DNA of 64,000 nucleotides from Amycolatopsis dendrobii (GTDB lineage: Bacteria; Actinomycetota; Actinomycetes; Mycobacteriales; Pseudonocardiaceae). The stretch spans positions 1 through 64,000 of the forward strand of contig NZ_JACGZW010000022.1 in NCBI RefSeq assembly GCF_014145675.1. The letters are read 5' to 3'. Positions 34,405 to 42,900 of this stretch are shown one piece after another. The notes below the pieces were generated by a model that searched no databases, was not told the origin of the DNA, and was given only the letters and a program-made list of their open reading frames with translations. Every line of letters starts with the position of its first letter. Within the stretch, counting starts at the first letter, position 1. The translations under genes were made by a program, and so were the position numbers.

Positions 34405-35826
34405 ATGCCCGAAAAGATCGACTACGACGCCAAGATCCCGAACAACGTCCAGCTCGCCGACGACCGCAGGCTGCAGCGCGCGCTGGAGGGCTGGCAGCCG
34501 AAGTTCATGAACTGGTGGGGCGAGATGGGGCCCACGCTGGAGACCGAGGGCGTCTACCTGCGCACCGCGGTGAGCGTCGGCCGCGACGGCTGGGCGCACT
34601 TCGACCACGTCAACGTCCCGGACTACCGGTGGGGCATCTTCCTGGCCGAACGGGAACCGGACCGGCGGATCGCGTTCGGCGAGCACGCCGGCGAACCGGT
34701 GTGGCAGCAGGTGCCCGGCGAATACCGGGCCGACCTGCAGCGGCTGATCGTGATCCAGGGCGACACCGAACCGGCGTCGGTCGAGCAGCAGCGACTCCTC
34801 GGGCTCACCGCGCCTTCGCTGTACGACCTGCGCAATCTCTTCCAGGTGAATGTGGAAGAGGGCCGGCACCTGTGGGCGATGGTGTACCTGCTGCACGCGT
34901 ACTTCGGCCGCGAAGGCCGGGATGAGGCCGAGGGCCTGCTGCTGCGCAACTCCGGCAGTCCGGACGCGCCGCGCATCCTCGGCGCGTTCAACGAGGAAAC
35001 GGCCGACTGGCTCGCGTTCTACATGTTCACGTACTTCACCGACCGCGATGGGAAATACCAGCTCGGCACGTTGAAGGAAAGCTCGTTCGACCCGCTGTCG
35101 CGCACCTGCGAGTTCATGCTCAAGGAGGAGGCGCACCACATGATGGTGGGCACCACCGGCGTCGACCGGGTGGTGCAGCGCAGCGCCGAACTCATCCGCG
35201 AGCACGACACCTACGACATCGCGTCGCACGGCGGGATCCCGCTGGACGTGATCCAGCGGTACCTGAACTTCCACTACACCGTGTCGCTCGACCTGTTCGG
35301 CAGTGAAACGTCGACGAACGCGGCGAACTACTACACCGCGGGGCTCAAGGGCCGCTGGCAGGAGACGCGGCGCAAGGACGACCACAAACTCACCGAGGAC
35401 AGCCGCCTGCTTGAGCGTCCGCGCGACGACGGGACCTGGACGTCCGAGGAATTGCAGGCCATTCTGCTGCTGAATCTCGACTTGCGCGCCGAGTACACCG
35501 CGGATTGCCAAACCGGGGTCAACCGGTGGAACAAGATCCTCGGCGACGCGGGCATCGACTTCCGGTTCGCGTTGCCGCACCCTGGTTTCAACCGCGAGGT
35601 GGGCATAAACTCCGGCCACCACGTTACTCCGGACGGCAGCATCGTCGACGAGGCCACGTGGGAGGCAGCGCGGCGCAAATGGCTGCCGACGGCCGAGGAC
35701 CTGACGTTCGTCCGGTCGCTCATGCACCCGGTGTACGAGCGCGGGAAGATCGCCAGCTGGGTCGCGCCGCCGAGGCAGGGCATCAACGGCAAACCTTTCG
35801 ACTACGAGTACGTGTACCTCACCTGA
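34405..35826 (+). CDS. boxB: BoxB, benzoyl-CoA 2,3-epoxidase oxygenase component
   Basis: A 473-residue class I di-iron oxygenase. Iron ligand motifs are E152xxH155 in EEGRHLW and EEAHH at 241-245, with further Glu at about 122 and 197-198. It forms the 2,3-epoxide of benzoyl-CoA using O2 and electrons from the reductase BoxA. BoxA (an FNR protein with two [4Fe-4S] clusters) is not in this window, so the partner must lie elsewhere or differ. It lies between boxC and the benzoate ligase with 4 and 10 base gaps. Confidence 0.92.
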   Translation: MPEKIDYDAKIPNNVQLADDRRLQRALEGWQPKFMNWWGEMGPTLETEGVYLRTAVSVGRDGWAHFDHVNVPDYRWGIFLAEREPDRRIAFGEHAGEPVWQQVPGEYRADLQRLIVIQGDTEPASVEQQRLLGLTAPSLYDLRNLFQVNVEEGRHLWAMVYLLHAYFGREGRDEAEGLLLRNSGSPDAPRILGAFNEETADWLAFYMFTYFTDRDGKYQLGTLKESSFDPLSRTCEFMLKEEAHHMMVGTTGVDRVVQRSAELIREHDTYDIASHGGIPLDVIQRYLNFHYTVSLDLFGSETSTNAANYYTAGLKGRWQETRRKDDHKLTEDSRLLERPRDDGTWTSEELQAILLLNLDLRAEYTADCQTGVNRWNKILGDAGIDFRFALPHPGFNREVGINSGHHVTPDGSIVDEATWEAARRKWLPTAEDLTFVRSLMHPVYERGKIASWVAPPRQGINGKPFDYEYVYLT

Positions 35827-35836
35827 GGGGGCACCG

Positions 35837-37399
35837 ATGACGGTTCCCGCGAATTTCAACGCCGCGGAGTACCTGCTCGGCCAAGGCCGTCCGGACGCGC
35901 TCGCGGTCGTCTCGCCGCGGCGCACGCTCAGCTACGGCGAACTCGCCGCCGAGACCCACCGGGTCGCGTCCGGACTGCGTGCGCTCGGCGTGCGTCCGGA
36001 GGAGCGGGTCATGTTCTGCATGGTCGACGACGTCGAACTGCTGAGCGGGATCCTCGGCGCGATGCTCGTCGGCGCGGTCGCGGTTCCGGTGTCCACTATG
36101 GTCACCGGGCTCGAACTGGGCCAGGTGCTCGCCGATTCGCGGGCGCGGGTGCTGTGCGTGTCCGGGGAGTTTTCCGCGCAGGCGGCGGGCGCGCTGACCG
36201 GTGCGCCCGAGGTGACCGATGTGGTGCTCGACCGGGCCGATCCGGCGGAGTTCCCCGCCGGAGTGCGGACGCACCGGTGGCCGTTGACCCCGACGGACGA
36301 TGTCGTGGCCTCGCCGACTTGGGAGGATTCGCCCGCGCTGTGGCTGTACACCTCCGGCACGACCGGCAAGCCGAAGGGCGCGATGCACCGGCACGGGAGC
36401 ATTCGCGCGGTGTGCTCGACCTACGCCTCACAGGTGCTGGGAGTGTCCTCTTCGGACCGGTTCCTGTCCGTGCCCAAGTTGTTTTTTGCTTATGGGCTAG
36501 GAAACTCGGCGTTCTTCCCGCTCTCCTGTGGCGGGACGACGCTGCTGGAACCGGCGCGTCCGACGCCGGGGCTCATTGCCGCACGGGCGCGGGCGGACCG
36601 GCCGACGTTGTTCTTCGGAGTGCCGACGTTCTACGCGGCGCTGCTGGCCAGCGACGTGCCGGACGATTCGTTTTCCTCGGTGCGGTACGCGGTTTCGGCT
36701 GGCGAGCCGTTGCCGTCGGCGTTGTTCAAGCGATTCCGTGAGCGGTTCGGGGTGGAGATCCTGGACGGGATCGGGTCGACTGAGGCGTTGCATATTTTCC
36801 TGTCCAACCAGCCGGGTGCGGTGCGGCCGGGCAGTACCGGCGTGGCGGTGCCGGGGTACTCGGTCGAAATCCGGGACGAGCAGGGTGCGGTGATTTCGGA
36901 AGCGGGACGGCCGGGTGAGCTGTTCGTGTCCGGACCGTCCATCGCCACCGGGTATTGGGCGCGATACGAGACTACGAAACAGGTTTTCCAGGGCCCGTGG
37001 CTGCGGACCGGCGACAGCTACGTGCGCAACTCGGATGGCACCTACACGTGTCTCGGCCGATTCGGGGACATGCTGAAGGCGGGCGGGATCTGGGTGTCTC
37101 CGTCCGAAGTGGAAGAACGGCTGCTGCAACATCCGGCCGTTGCCGAGGTGGCGGTGGTCGCCGCGCCGGACGAGGACGGATTGGACAAACCGGTCGCCTG
37201 CGTTGTCGCCGCCCCTTCGTCCACTGTAGACGCCGAGGAGCTGATCGAGTTTTGCCGGGAGGGGTTGGCGGCGTTCAAACGGCCGCGCGGGGTGGTCGAG
37301 ATGGCCGAGTTGCCGAAGACCGCGACCGGGAAGATCCGGCGGAACGTGATCCGCGAGATGGTGCGCGAGTCGCTGCTCGTGCCGCAGCCGCAATCGTGA
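35837..37399 (+). CDS. Benzoate:CoA ligase (BclA/BadA-type)
   Basis: A 520-residue ANL-superfamily ligase. The ATP motif YTSGTTGKPKGAMHRHG is near 173-189, followed by FAYGLGNSAFFPL, the substrate-pocket stretch GVPTFYAALLAS, the hinge RTGDSY..CLGRFGDMLKAGG and the C-terminal lysine in PKTATGKIRR. It activates benzoate (or a substituted benzoate) to the CoA ester, the entry step of the box route. It follows boxB by ten bases. Confidence 0.88.
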   Translation: MTVPANFNAAEYLLGQGRPDALAVVSPRRTLSYGELAAETHRVASGLRALGVRPEERVMFCMVDDVELLSGILGAMLVGAVAVPVSTMVTGLELGQVLADSRARVLCVSGEFSAQAAGALTGAPEVTDVVLDRADPAEFPAGVRTHRWPLTPTDDVVASPTWEDSPALWLYTSGTTGKPKGAMHRHGSIRAVCSTYASQVLGVSSSDRFLSVPKLFFAYGLGNSAFFPLSCGGTTLLEPARPTPGLIAARARADRPTLFFGVPTFYAALLASDVPDDSFSSVRYAVSAGEPLPSALFKRFRERFGVEILDGIGSTEALHIFLSNQPGAVRPGSTGVAVPGYSVEIRDEQGAVISEAGRPGELFVSGPSIATGYWARYETTKQVFQGPWLRTGDSYVRNSDGTYTCLGRFGDMLKAGGIWVSPSEVEERLLQHPAVAEVAVVAAPDEDGLDKPVACVVAAPSSTVDAEELIEFCREGLAAFKRPRGVVEMAELPKTATGKIRRNVIREMVRESLLVPQPQS

Positions 37400-37412
37400 T
37401 CGACTGGCCGGC

Positions 37413-38267
37413 ATGATCGACGAGCATTTCGTGGTGGACGCCCACGTGCACACCCCGCGGCTGCCCACGCTCAAGCCCGCGTGGCTGGACTGGGCGCGCG
37501 ACTTCGCCGGCGAGTACCCGTGGCGCACGGTGTACGACGCGGACGGCGCGGTGATCCCCGCGGCGATGGACGACCTCATGGCGCAGGAGGGCGTCGACCG
37601 GGTGCTGCTGTTTTGCGAATACAGTCCGCGGGCTACCGGCATTCAGGCGATCGAAGACAATCTGCCGTTGGTCGCTTACAACCCCGAGCGGTTCCGCCTG
37701 GTGGCCAATGTGAATCCGCATCTGCACCATCCGCTGGTCGACGAGGTGGAACGCCAGCTCGCGCTGGGTGCGGTGGCGTTGAAGATCCATCCGGTGCACG
37801 GCGCGTTTTCCCCGGCGGACAAGGAGCTGTACCCGGTCTACGCCTTGTGCGCCGAACGCGGGATTCCGGTGATCCTCCACTCCGGACTATCGGTCTTTCC
37901 GGGATCCCGTGCCAGCTATGGGGATCCTTCGCTGCTGTCTGATGTGGTCGAAGACTTCCCGTCGGTGAACTTCGTCTTCGCGCACGGCGGCCGCGGCTGG
38001 TGGTACGACGTGGCGGCGTTCATGGCCCAGGCGAGGCCGAACGTGTGGCTCGACCTCGCCGGGCTGCCGCCGAAGAAACTGCCGGAGTATTACGCGCGGT
38101 TCGATCTCGTGCGATTGGCCCGGAAATGGATCTTCGGCACTGACTGGCCTGGGGTGCCGGGAACTGCCGTGAATGTCCGTGCGGTCGCCGATTTGGGGTT
38201 GCCCGCGGAGGTCCTGGACGGTGTTCTGTCCGGTAATGCGTTACGGCTGATGCCCGGCCTGCGTTGA
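37413..38267 (+). CDS. Amidohydrolase-2 family metal hydrolase in the box operon
   Basis: A 284-residue TIM-barrel hydrolase of the amidohydrolase-2 (ACMSD-like) family. Metal ligands include His11 and His13 (VVDAHVHT), ALKIHPVHGAF, PVILHSG, VFAHGGRGWW and the barrel-end Asp in FGTDWPGVPG. Members act as decarboxylases or hydrolases on aromatic or ring-cleaved acids. It is 13 bases after the ligase and probably co-transcribed, so it may feed benzoate into the box route (for example by decarboxylation or hydrolysis of a precursor). The substrate is unknown. Confidence 0.82.
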   Translation: MIDEHFVVDAHVHTPRLPTLKPAWLDWARDFAGEYPWRTVYDADGAVIPAAMDDLMAQEGVDRVLLFCEYSPRATGIQAIEDNLPLVAYNPERFRLVANVNPHLHHPLVDEVERQLALGAVALKIHPVHGAFSPADKELYPVYALCAERGIPVILHSGLSVFPGSRASYGDPSLLSDVVEDFPSVNFVFAHGGRGWWYDVAAFMAQARPNVWLDLAGLPPKKLPEYYARFDLVRLARKWIFGTDWPGVPGTAVNVRAVADLGLPAEVLDGVLSGNALRLMPGLR

Positions 38268-38269
38268 GT

Positions 38270-38911
38270 TTATTTGCGCCAGAACAAGTGGTGCACGACG
38301 CCGCTGGAGCTGGGGATTTTCTCGAGGTGGTAGCGGTCGGTCAGTTCGTCCGGGCTCGCCCAGAGCCGTTCTCCTGCGCCGAGTTCGACCGGTGCGACGG
38401 CGATGTGCAGCGTGTCGATGAGACCGGCTTCGAGGAATTGCCGCACCGTGTTGACGCCGCCGCCGATCCGCACGTCCTTGTCGCCGGCGGCTTTCTTTGC
38501 CTGCGCGAGTGCTTCCTCCGGGGTCGTGTCGAGGAAGTGGAAAGTGGTCTGGCCCAGGGTGATCGAGGGTCGTACGTGGTGAGTGAGGACGAAGACCGGC
38601 GCGCGGAACGGGGGTTCGTCGCCCCACCAGCCTTGCCAGTCGTGGTTCTCCCACGGCCCGCGGTACGGGCCGAACTTGTTGCGTCCCATGATTTCCGCGC
38701 CGACGTCACCGCGGTGCATGTCGCGGGTGAAGTAGTCGTCGAGCCCGCGAGTGCCGCCGGGTTCGCCGCGCATCGGCCAGCTGGCGGTGGCCCCGGCCCA
38801 GGCGAAGAGCGGTCCCGGGTCGGGATGGCCGAACGGCTGCTCGAGCGTTTGGTCCGGACCGGCGCCGTAGCCGTCGGCGGAAACGTTGAAGCACTGGACG
38901 CGTACCAGCAT
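38270..38911 (-). CDS. Dihydrofolate-reductase/RibD C-terminal family protein
   Basis: A 213-residue RibD_C/DHFR-fold protein. Characteristic are MLVRVQCFNVSADGYGAG, EIMGRNKFGPYRG, VFVLTHH, KDVRIGGGVNTVRQFLEAGLID and LHIAVAPVELGAGERLW. Most of these YyaP-like proteins are NADPH-binding reductases of unknown substrate. I chose the ATG at 38911; the longer frame enters the divergent hxlR region. It converges on the amidohydrolase gene two bases away. Confidence 0.85.
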   Translation of the reverse strand: MLVRVQCFNVSADGYGAGPDQTLEQPFGHPDPGPLFAWAGATASWPMRGEPGGTRGLDDYFTRDMHRGDVGAEIMGRNKFGPYRGPWENHDWQGWWGDEPPFRAPVFVLTHHVRPSITLGQTTFHFLDTTPEEALAQAKKAAGDKDVRIGGGVNTVRQFLEAGLIDTLHIAVAPVELGAGERLWASPDELTDRYHLEKIPSSSGVVHHLFWRK

Positions 38912-38989
38912 CGATACCCCCTGCTTGTCTTTTGCAAGCACTATGCCGGAGGCGATGGTAAAGTGCAAGTGGTTTGGAGGAGGTATGCG
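38912..38989. promoter_or_regulatory. Divergent HxlR-controlled promoter region
   Basis: GCTTG and CAAGC (38923-38939) form a short inverted repeat, and TTGCAAGCACT and AAAGTGCAAGT repeat the element on opposite strands 30 bases apart. A GGAGGAGG ribosome site (38976-38983) precedes hxlR. This fits an HxlR operator between the regulator and the reductase it likely controls. Confidence 0.5.
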
Positions 38990-39484
38990 ATGCCGGACGG
39001 CCCGCGCTCGGGGTGCCCGATCAACGCCGCGATCGAGGTCGTCGGCGACCGCTGGAGCCTGCTGGTCCTGCGCGACGTGATGTTCGGCGACCGGCGGCAT
39101 TTCCGGCAGTTGCAATCGCAGTCGGAGGAAGGAATCGCGTCGAATATCCTCGCCGACCGGCTGCGCACGCTGACCGAAGCCGGATTGCTCACGCGCGATT
39201 CAGCCGGTCGCGGGCAGCGCGCGACTTACAGTTTGACTGAGGCGGCGATTCAGCTGGTGCCGGTTTTGGTGGCGTTGGGAAGCTGGGGGTTGCGGCATCG
39301 GCCGACGACGCCGGAATTGCGCGTCCGGGCGGAACTCCTGGAAGCTGGCGGCCCGCCGCTGTGGGAGGAATTCATGGCGGAGCTCCGGGAGCGGCATCTC
39401 GGGATTCCCCGGCCGGACGGAGACGGGCCAACGGCCACGGAACGCTTGGCGGCGGCTTATGCGGAGGCGGTCGCTCGGAGTTGA
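38990..39484 (+). CDS. HxlR-family transcriptional regulator
   Basis: A 164-residue winged-helix regulator of the HxlR family: conserved Cys9 in SGCPINAAIEVVGDRWSLLV, then FRQLQSQSEEGIASNILADRL and GQRATYSLTEAA. Cys9 is the redox or quinone-sensing position in several relatives. The start is the ATG at 38990, six bases after GGAGGAGG. It is divergent from the DHFR-like gene and probably represses it in response to electrophiles. Confidence 0.88.
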   Translation: MPDGPRSGCPINAAIEVVGDRWSLLVLRDVMFGDRRHFRQLQSQSEEGIASNILADRLRTLTEAGLLTRDSAGRGQRATYSLTEAAIQLVPVLVALGSWGLRHRPTTPELRVRAELLEAGGPPLWEEFMAELRERHLGIPRPDGDGPTATERLAAAYAEAVARS

Positions 39485-39644
39485 CGCGGTTGCCTCGGTC
39501 GATTTATCGACCTGCCGCGACCTGATTTCAGGTGCCCGAGACACTCGCTCGTCCTTGGATACATCCAGCCGAAGTTGATCACTCAATCCGGCATTCGCCC
39601 AGCTGAACCGGATCCGCCGAGCGGCCTGGCTCGTCAGCCTTCCC

Positions 39645-40157
39645 GTGCGAGGAATGCGGAGCGAGGACGAAGTACGCCGTCTGTTGACGAGGATGAACCG
39701 GATCGTCGGCGCGAACCCGGGCTTTCGCGCCGACGCGGACGACGCTTGCCAAACGGCCTGGCTGGAATTGCTCACCCGCCAGCCGGACTTGCGGGATTCG
39801 AACGGCCTGGCCGGCTGGCTGACGACCGTCGCGTGGCGGCAGGCGCTCCGGGCAGCCGAAAACCGCGCGCGGGTGAAGCTGGTCGACGACTCGCACCTGG
39901 ATGCACACGAACCGGCGAAGTCGCCCGAGACGGAAACCTTGGCTGGCGAACTGGCGACCGCGCTGTGGCGCGCGGTGGCGAAGTTCCCGGAACGCCACCG
40001 GCGGATGATGCTCCTGCTGGCGCACTGCCCGGAACTGCGGCACGACCAATTGGCCGCCGAACTGGGCATCTCCCCGTCGAGCGTGAGCCGCATCCGGCAT
40101 CGCTGCTTGACGGTCCTCCGGCGTCGGCTGGAGGCCGACGGCTTCAGTTATCCATGA
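39645..40157 (+). CDS. ECF-type RNA polymerase sigma factor
   Basis: A 170-residue short sigma factor. Region 2 has FRADADDACQTAWLELL and GLAGWLTTVAWRQALRAAENR; region 4 has HDQLAAELGISPSSVSRIRHR. No anti-sigma gene lies beside it. The GTG at 39645 or the ATG three codons later may be the start; neither has a good ribosome site. It converges on the MarR gene. The ECF group is not assigned. Confidence 0.82.
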   Translation: MRGMRSEDEVRRLLTRMNRIVGANPGFRADADDACQTAWLELLTRQPDLRDSNGLAGWLTTVAWRQALRAAENRARVKLVDDSHLDAHEPAKSPETETLAGELATALWRAVAKFPERHRRMMLLLAHCPELRHDQLAAELGISPSSVSRIRHRCLTVLRRRLEADGFSYP

Positions 40158-40173
40158 CCCGGGTAGCCCGCGA

Positions 40174-40626
40174 TCACCCGTTCACCGACCGCAGCGTCCG
40201 CATCGCCTCCGCCAGCCCCTCGGCATCAGGCCCCAATGGCCCGAGCACGATCCGCCACAAGATTTCCGCGCACGCGGCTCTCGCTTTGAGCGCCACCTCC
40301 AACCCGTGCTCGGTCAGGGAGGCGAACGTCACCCGGCGGTCTTCCGGGCTCGGGATGCGGCAGATCAAATCCGCGGCGACCAAGCGGTCCGCCACCTTGG
40401 TGAAGCCTCCGCTCGACAGGGCGGCTTCGGTCGCCAGGCGGGTCATCGGCATGCGGTGTTCCGGGGACCGCACCAGGCGCAGCAGGATGTCGAACGACGC
40501 GGGAGCCAGGCCGAACCGTTCGGCGATTTCTCCCATCAGTGCGTTCTGCGTGGCCAGATAGCCCTCGATCACGAGGCCCCACCACGTCACGATCTCGTCG
40601 TCGTCCGTCTGCGGATCCGGGGTCAT
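40174..40626 (-). CDS. MarR-family transcriptional regulator
   Basis: A 150-residue MarR regulator: helical dimer arms, a winged helix (about 55-105, MPMTRLATEAALSSGGFTKVADRL) and the wing SPEDRRVTFASLTEHG. It contains one cysteine in the DNA-binding part (LICRIP) and one later, which could sense oxidants or quinones. It is divergent from an alpha/beta hydrolase, an arrangement like mhqR-mhqD in Bacillus. A palindrome lies 24 bases before its start and recurs at the VOC/hydratase promoter. Confidence 0.88.
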   Translation of the reverse strand: MTPDPQTDDDEIVTWWGLVIEGYLATQNALMGEIAERFGLAPASFDILLRLVRSPEHRMPMTRLATEAALSSGGFTKVADRLVAADLICRIPSPEDRRVTFASLTEHGLEVALKARAACAEILWRIVLGPLGPDAEGLAEAMRTLRSVNG

Positions 40627-40650
40627 CTTCCGGAGTCTACCCGGAATACA

Positions 40651-40664
40651 TCTTGCGCGCGAGA
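40651..40664. promoter_or_regulatory. Shared palindromic operator, copy 2
   Basis: TCTTGCGCGCGAGA lies between the divergent MarR and hydrolase genes. Its reverse complement matches all 14 bases at 29700-29713. The position overlapping a divergent regulator promoter is what an autoregulating MarR protein would bind. Confidence 0.6.
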
Positions 40665-40710
40665 AGTTACTCTGGACAACGAAGGCTGAGGTGTCCACAA
40701 AGGAGCGACG

Positions 40711-41310
40711 ATGATTCACCGGTACGCCGAGGGCGACCCGGACCTCCCGGTGCTTGTTCTCCTGCACGGAACCGGTGGTGGTCCAGACGATTTGCTCAGT
40801 GTGGCGAACGAGCTGAGCCCGGAATCGGGGACGCTCGCGCCGGCGGGGCCGGTTTCGGAAAACGGGGCGGCGCGGTGGTTTCGGCGGCTTTCGGAGGGCG
40901 TGTTCGATCACGAGGACGTCCGGGCGCGAGCGGACGAACTGGCGGATTTCCTCAACGAGGCACGGGAAAAGTACGGGTTCGGCAGGGCGGTGGCGGTAGG
41001 ATTCTCGAATGGCGCGAACATCGCGGCCGCGGTAGCGCTCACCAGGCCGGACGCGCTCCGGGAAGCGATTCTGTTCTCGTCGATGTCCCCATTGCCGGAA
41101 TTGCCGCGCCTCGATCTCACCGGAACTCGCATATTCCTTTCCAACGGCGAGCAGGATCCGATGGCTCCGCTGCCAGCCAACGACGCACTCGTCCGCCAGT
41201 TCCGCGAGCGGCACGCGGAGGTGGCGACGCATCGCTGGCCGGGAGGGCATCAGGTGACCGTCGAAGGAATCAGCACGGCGAAGGACTGGCTCGCTAGGGT
41301 CGGGGCATGA
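40711..41310 (+). CDS. Carboxylesterase/phospholipase-type alpha/beta hydrolase (MhqD-like)
   Basis: A 199-residue small alpha/beta hydrolase of the YpfH/MhqD carboxylesterase type. Oxyanion stretch LLHGTGGGPDDLL, nucleophile in VGFSNGANIAAA, acid in SNGEQDPMAP and histidine in WPGGHQVT. MhqD-like proteins are induced by quinones under MarR-type MhqR. The divergent MarR gene supports such control; the substrate is unknown. The stop overlaps the dipeptidase ATG. Confidence 0.85.
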   Translation: MIHRYAEGDPDLPVLVLLHGTGGGPDDLLSVANELSPESGTLAPAGPVSENGAARWFRRLSEGVFDHEDVRARADELADFLNEAREKYGFGRAVAVGFSNGANIAAAVALTRPDALREAILFSSMSPLPELPRLDLTGTRIFLSNGEQDPMAPLPANDALVRQFRERHAEVATHRWPGGHQVTVEGISTAKDWLARVGA

Positions 41311-42437
41311 CCGAGCTGACTCGCGCGCAAGACCTGCTCGCCTCCACGATCCTCGCCGACGGACACAACGACCTGCCGTGGGCGCTCCGCGACAAAGCGG
41401 GCCCGAACCCGGTCGAGGCGGTGGCGGGCGTGGATCTCACGGTCCCGCAGCCGACGCTGCACACCGACTTCCCCAAACTCGCCGAAGGCAAGCTGGGCCT
41501 GCAGTTCTGGTCGGTGTACGTCCCGTGCGAGTTCAAGGGCGACAGCGCGGTCACCGCGGTGCTGGAACAGATCGAGGTGGTTTACCAGCTGGCCGAGCGC
41601 TACCCCGAGCGGCTGCGGCTGGTGACCACGGCCGACGAGGCCGAGGCGGCGTTCTCCGGCGGGCGGATCGCGTCGTTGCTCGGGGCCGAAGGCGGGCACA
41701 GCATCGCCGAATCCCTCGGGGTGCTGCGGATTCTGCGCAGGCTCGGCGTCCGGTACATGACGCTGACCCACAATTTCAACACCACCTGGGCGGACTCCGG
41801 AACCGACAAGCCCGAGCACGACGGGCTCACCGAGTTCGGCCGCGAGGTCGTGCGCGAGATGAACCGGATCGGCATGCTGGTCGACCTTTCGCACGTCGCG
41901 CCGAGCACCATGCGCGCCGCGATCGAGGTGTCGAGCGCGCCGGTGATCTTCAGCCACTCGTCGTGCCGCGCGGTCAACGACCATCCGCGCAACATCCCCG
42001 ACGACGTGCTCGCCCAGCTGCCCGGCAACGGCGGCGTCGCGATGATCACCTTCGTGCCCGCCTTCATCTCCGCCGCGGTCACCGAGTGGGACAACCAGCT
42101 CCGGGACGCGATGACCGCCGCCGGGCAGGAGTTCCTCGACCTCGGCCAGCGCGGCCGGTTCGCCGAGACCTGGGACGCGCCGCCCAAGCCGAAGTCGACG
42201 ATCGAGGACGTCGTCGCGCACATCGAGCACGCGCGCGAGGTCGCCGGGATCGACCACATCGGGCTCGGCGGCGACTACGACGGCGTCGGCGAGCTGCCGG
42301 AAGGCCTCGAGGACGTGTCGAAGTACCCGGTGCTCATCGCCGCGCTGATGGAACGCGGCTGGAGCGACGAGGACTGCGCGAAACTCGCCGGCCGCAACAC
42401 GCTCCGGGTGCTGCGCGAGGTCGACGCCAAGCTCTGA
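41307..42437 (+). CDS. Membrane-dipeptidase-family metallopeptidase (renal dipeptidase type)
   Basis: A 376-residue peptidase M19 protein. Zinc-binding motifs are DGHNDLPW near 19-26, EGGHSIAESL with the bridging Glu, the histidines of LTHNFNTTWAD and VDLSHVAPSTM, and IFSHSSCRAV. The family cleaves dipeptides, including D-amino-acid ones. There is no signal peptide, so the enzyme is probably cytoplasmic. It overlaps the hydrolase by four bases (ATGA) and may be co-regulated by MarR. Confidence 0.88.
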   Translation: MTELTRAQDLLASTILADGHNDLPWALRDKAGPNPVEAVAGVDLTVPQPTLHTDFPKLAEGKLGLQFWSVYVPCEFKGDSAVTAVLEQIEVVYQLAERYPERLRLVTTADEAEAAFSGGRIASLLGAEGGHSIAESLGVLRILRRLGVRYMTLTHNFNTTWADSGTDKPEHDGLTEFGREVVREMNRIGMLVDLSHVAPSTMRAAIEVSSAPVIFSHSSCRAVNDHPRNIPDDVLAQLPGNGGVAMITFVPAFISAAVTEWDNQLRDAMTAAGQEFLDLGQRGRFAETWDAPPKPKSTIEDVVAHIEHAREVAGIDHIGLGGDYDGVGELPEGLEDVSKYPVLIAALMERGWSDEDCAKLAGRNTLRVLREVDAKL

Positions 42438-42474
42438 ATTAGCGCAGCACGGCGAGTGGGCGGACAATCACGAT

Positions 42475-42891
42475 ATGTCCCACGCGCGAAACGACGGTCC
42501 CGACGGGGCCGCGAAATCGGAAATTCCCGAGGCGCCGGGCACTGAGGTGCCCGGCGCACTCGACCACGCCGCCCCGGGCACCGCACCGGGAGCCGAACCC
42601 GGGCCGCGCCCGCCCGCCGCGAAACCCGCGGGCCGCCGGGGCAAGGTCAAGTCCACCCGGATCAGCGGCACCTGGATCGCCGTCATCGTGGCGATCGTCG
42701 TGCTGGCGTTCCTGCTGGTGTTCATCCTGCAGAACCTGGACACGGCGACCGTCCACTTCCTCGGCGCGTCCGGCAGCATGCCGCTCGCGGTGGCGATGCT
42801 GTTCGCCGCGATCGCGGGTGCCGCGCTGGTCGCGTTGATCGGCGGCGCTCGCATCCTCCAGTTGCGGAAGCAGGCCCGCCGACGGCGCTGA
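42475..42891 (+). CDS. LapA-domain (DUF1049) small membrane protein
   Basis: A 138-residue protein with a disordered Ala/Pro/Gly-rich cytoplasmic N terminus (about 1-60), two membrane helices (GTWIAVIVAIVVLAFLLVFI and LAVAMLFAAIAGAALVALI) and a basic C-terminal tail. The helices flank NLDTATVHFLGASGSMPLA, the LapA-domain signature. In Gram-positive bacteria its role is not established. It has its own ATG 37 bases after the dipeptidase. Confidence 0.82.
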   Translation: MSHARNDGPDGAAKSEIPEAPGTEVPGALDHAAPGTAPGAEPGPRPPAAKPAGRRGKVKSTRISGTWIAVIVAIVVLAFLLVFILQNLDTATVHFLGASGSMPLAVAMLFAAIAGAALVALIGGARILQLRKQARRRR

Positions 42892-42900
42892 CCGGTACCG

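Noticed and set aside
41321..41332. A third copy of the MarR-type element
   Set aside because: Only 12 bases match and they encode the start of the dipeptidase (TRAQD), so chance is likely. It is mentioned only as a caution.
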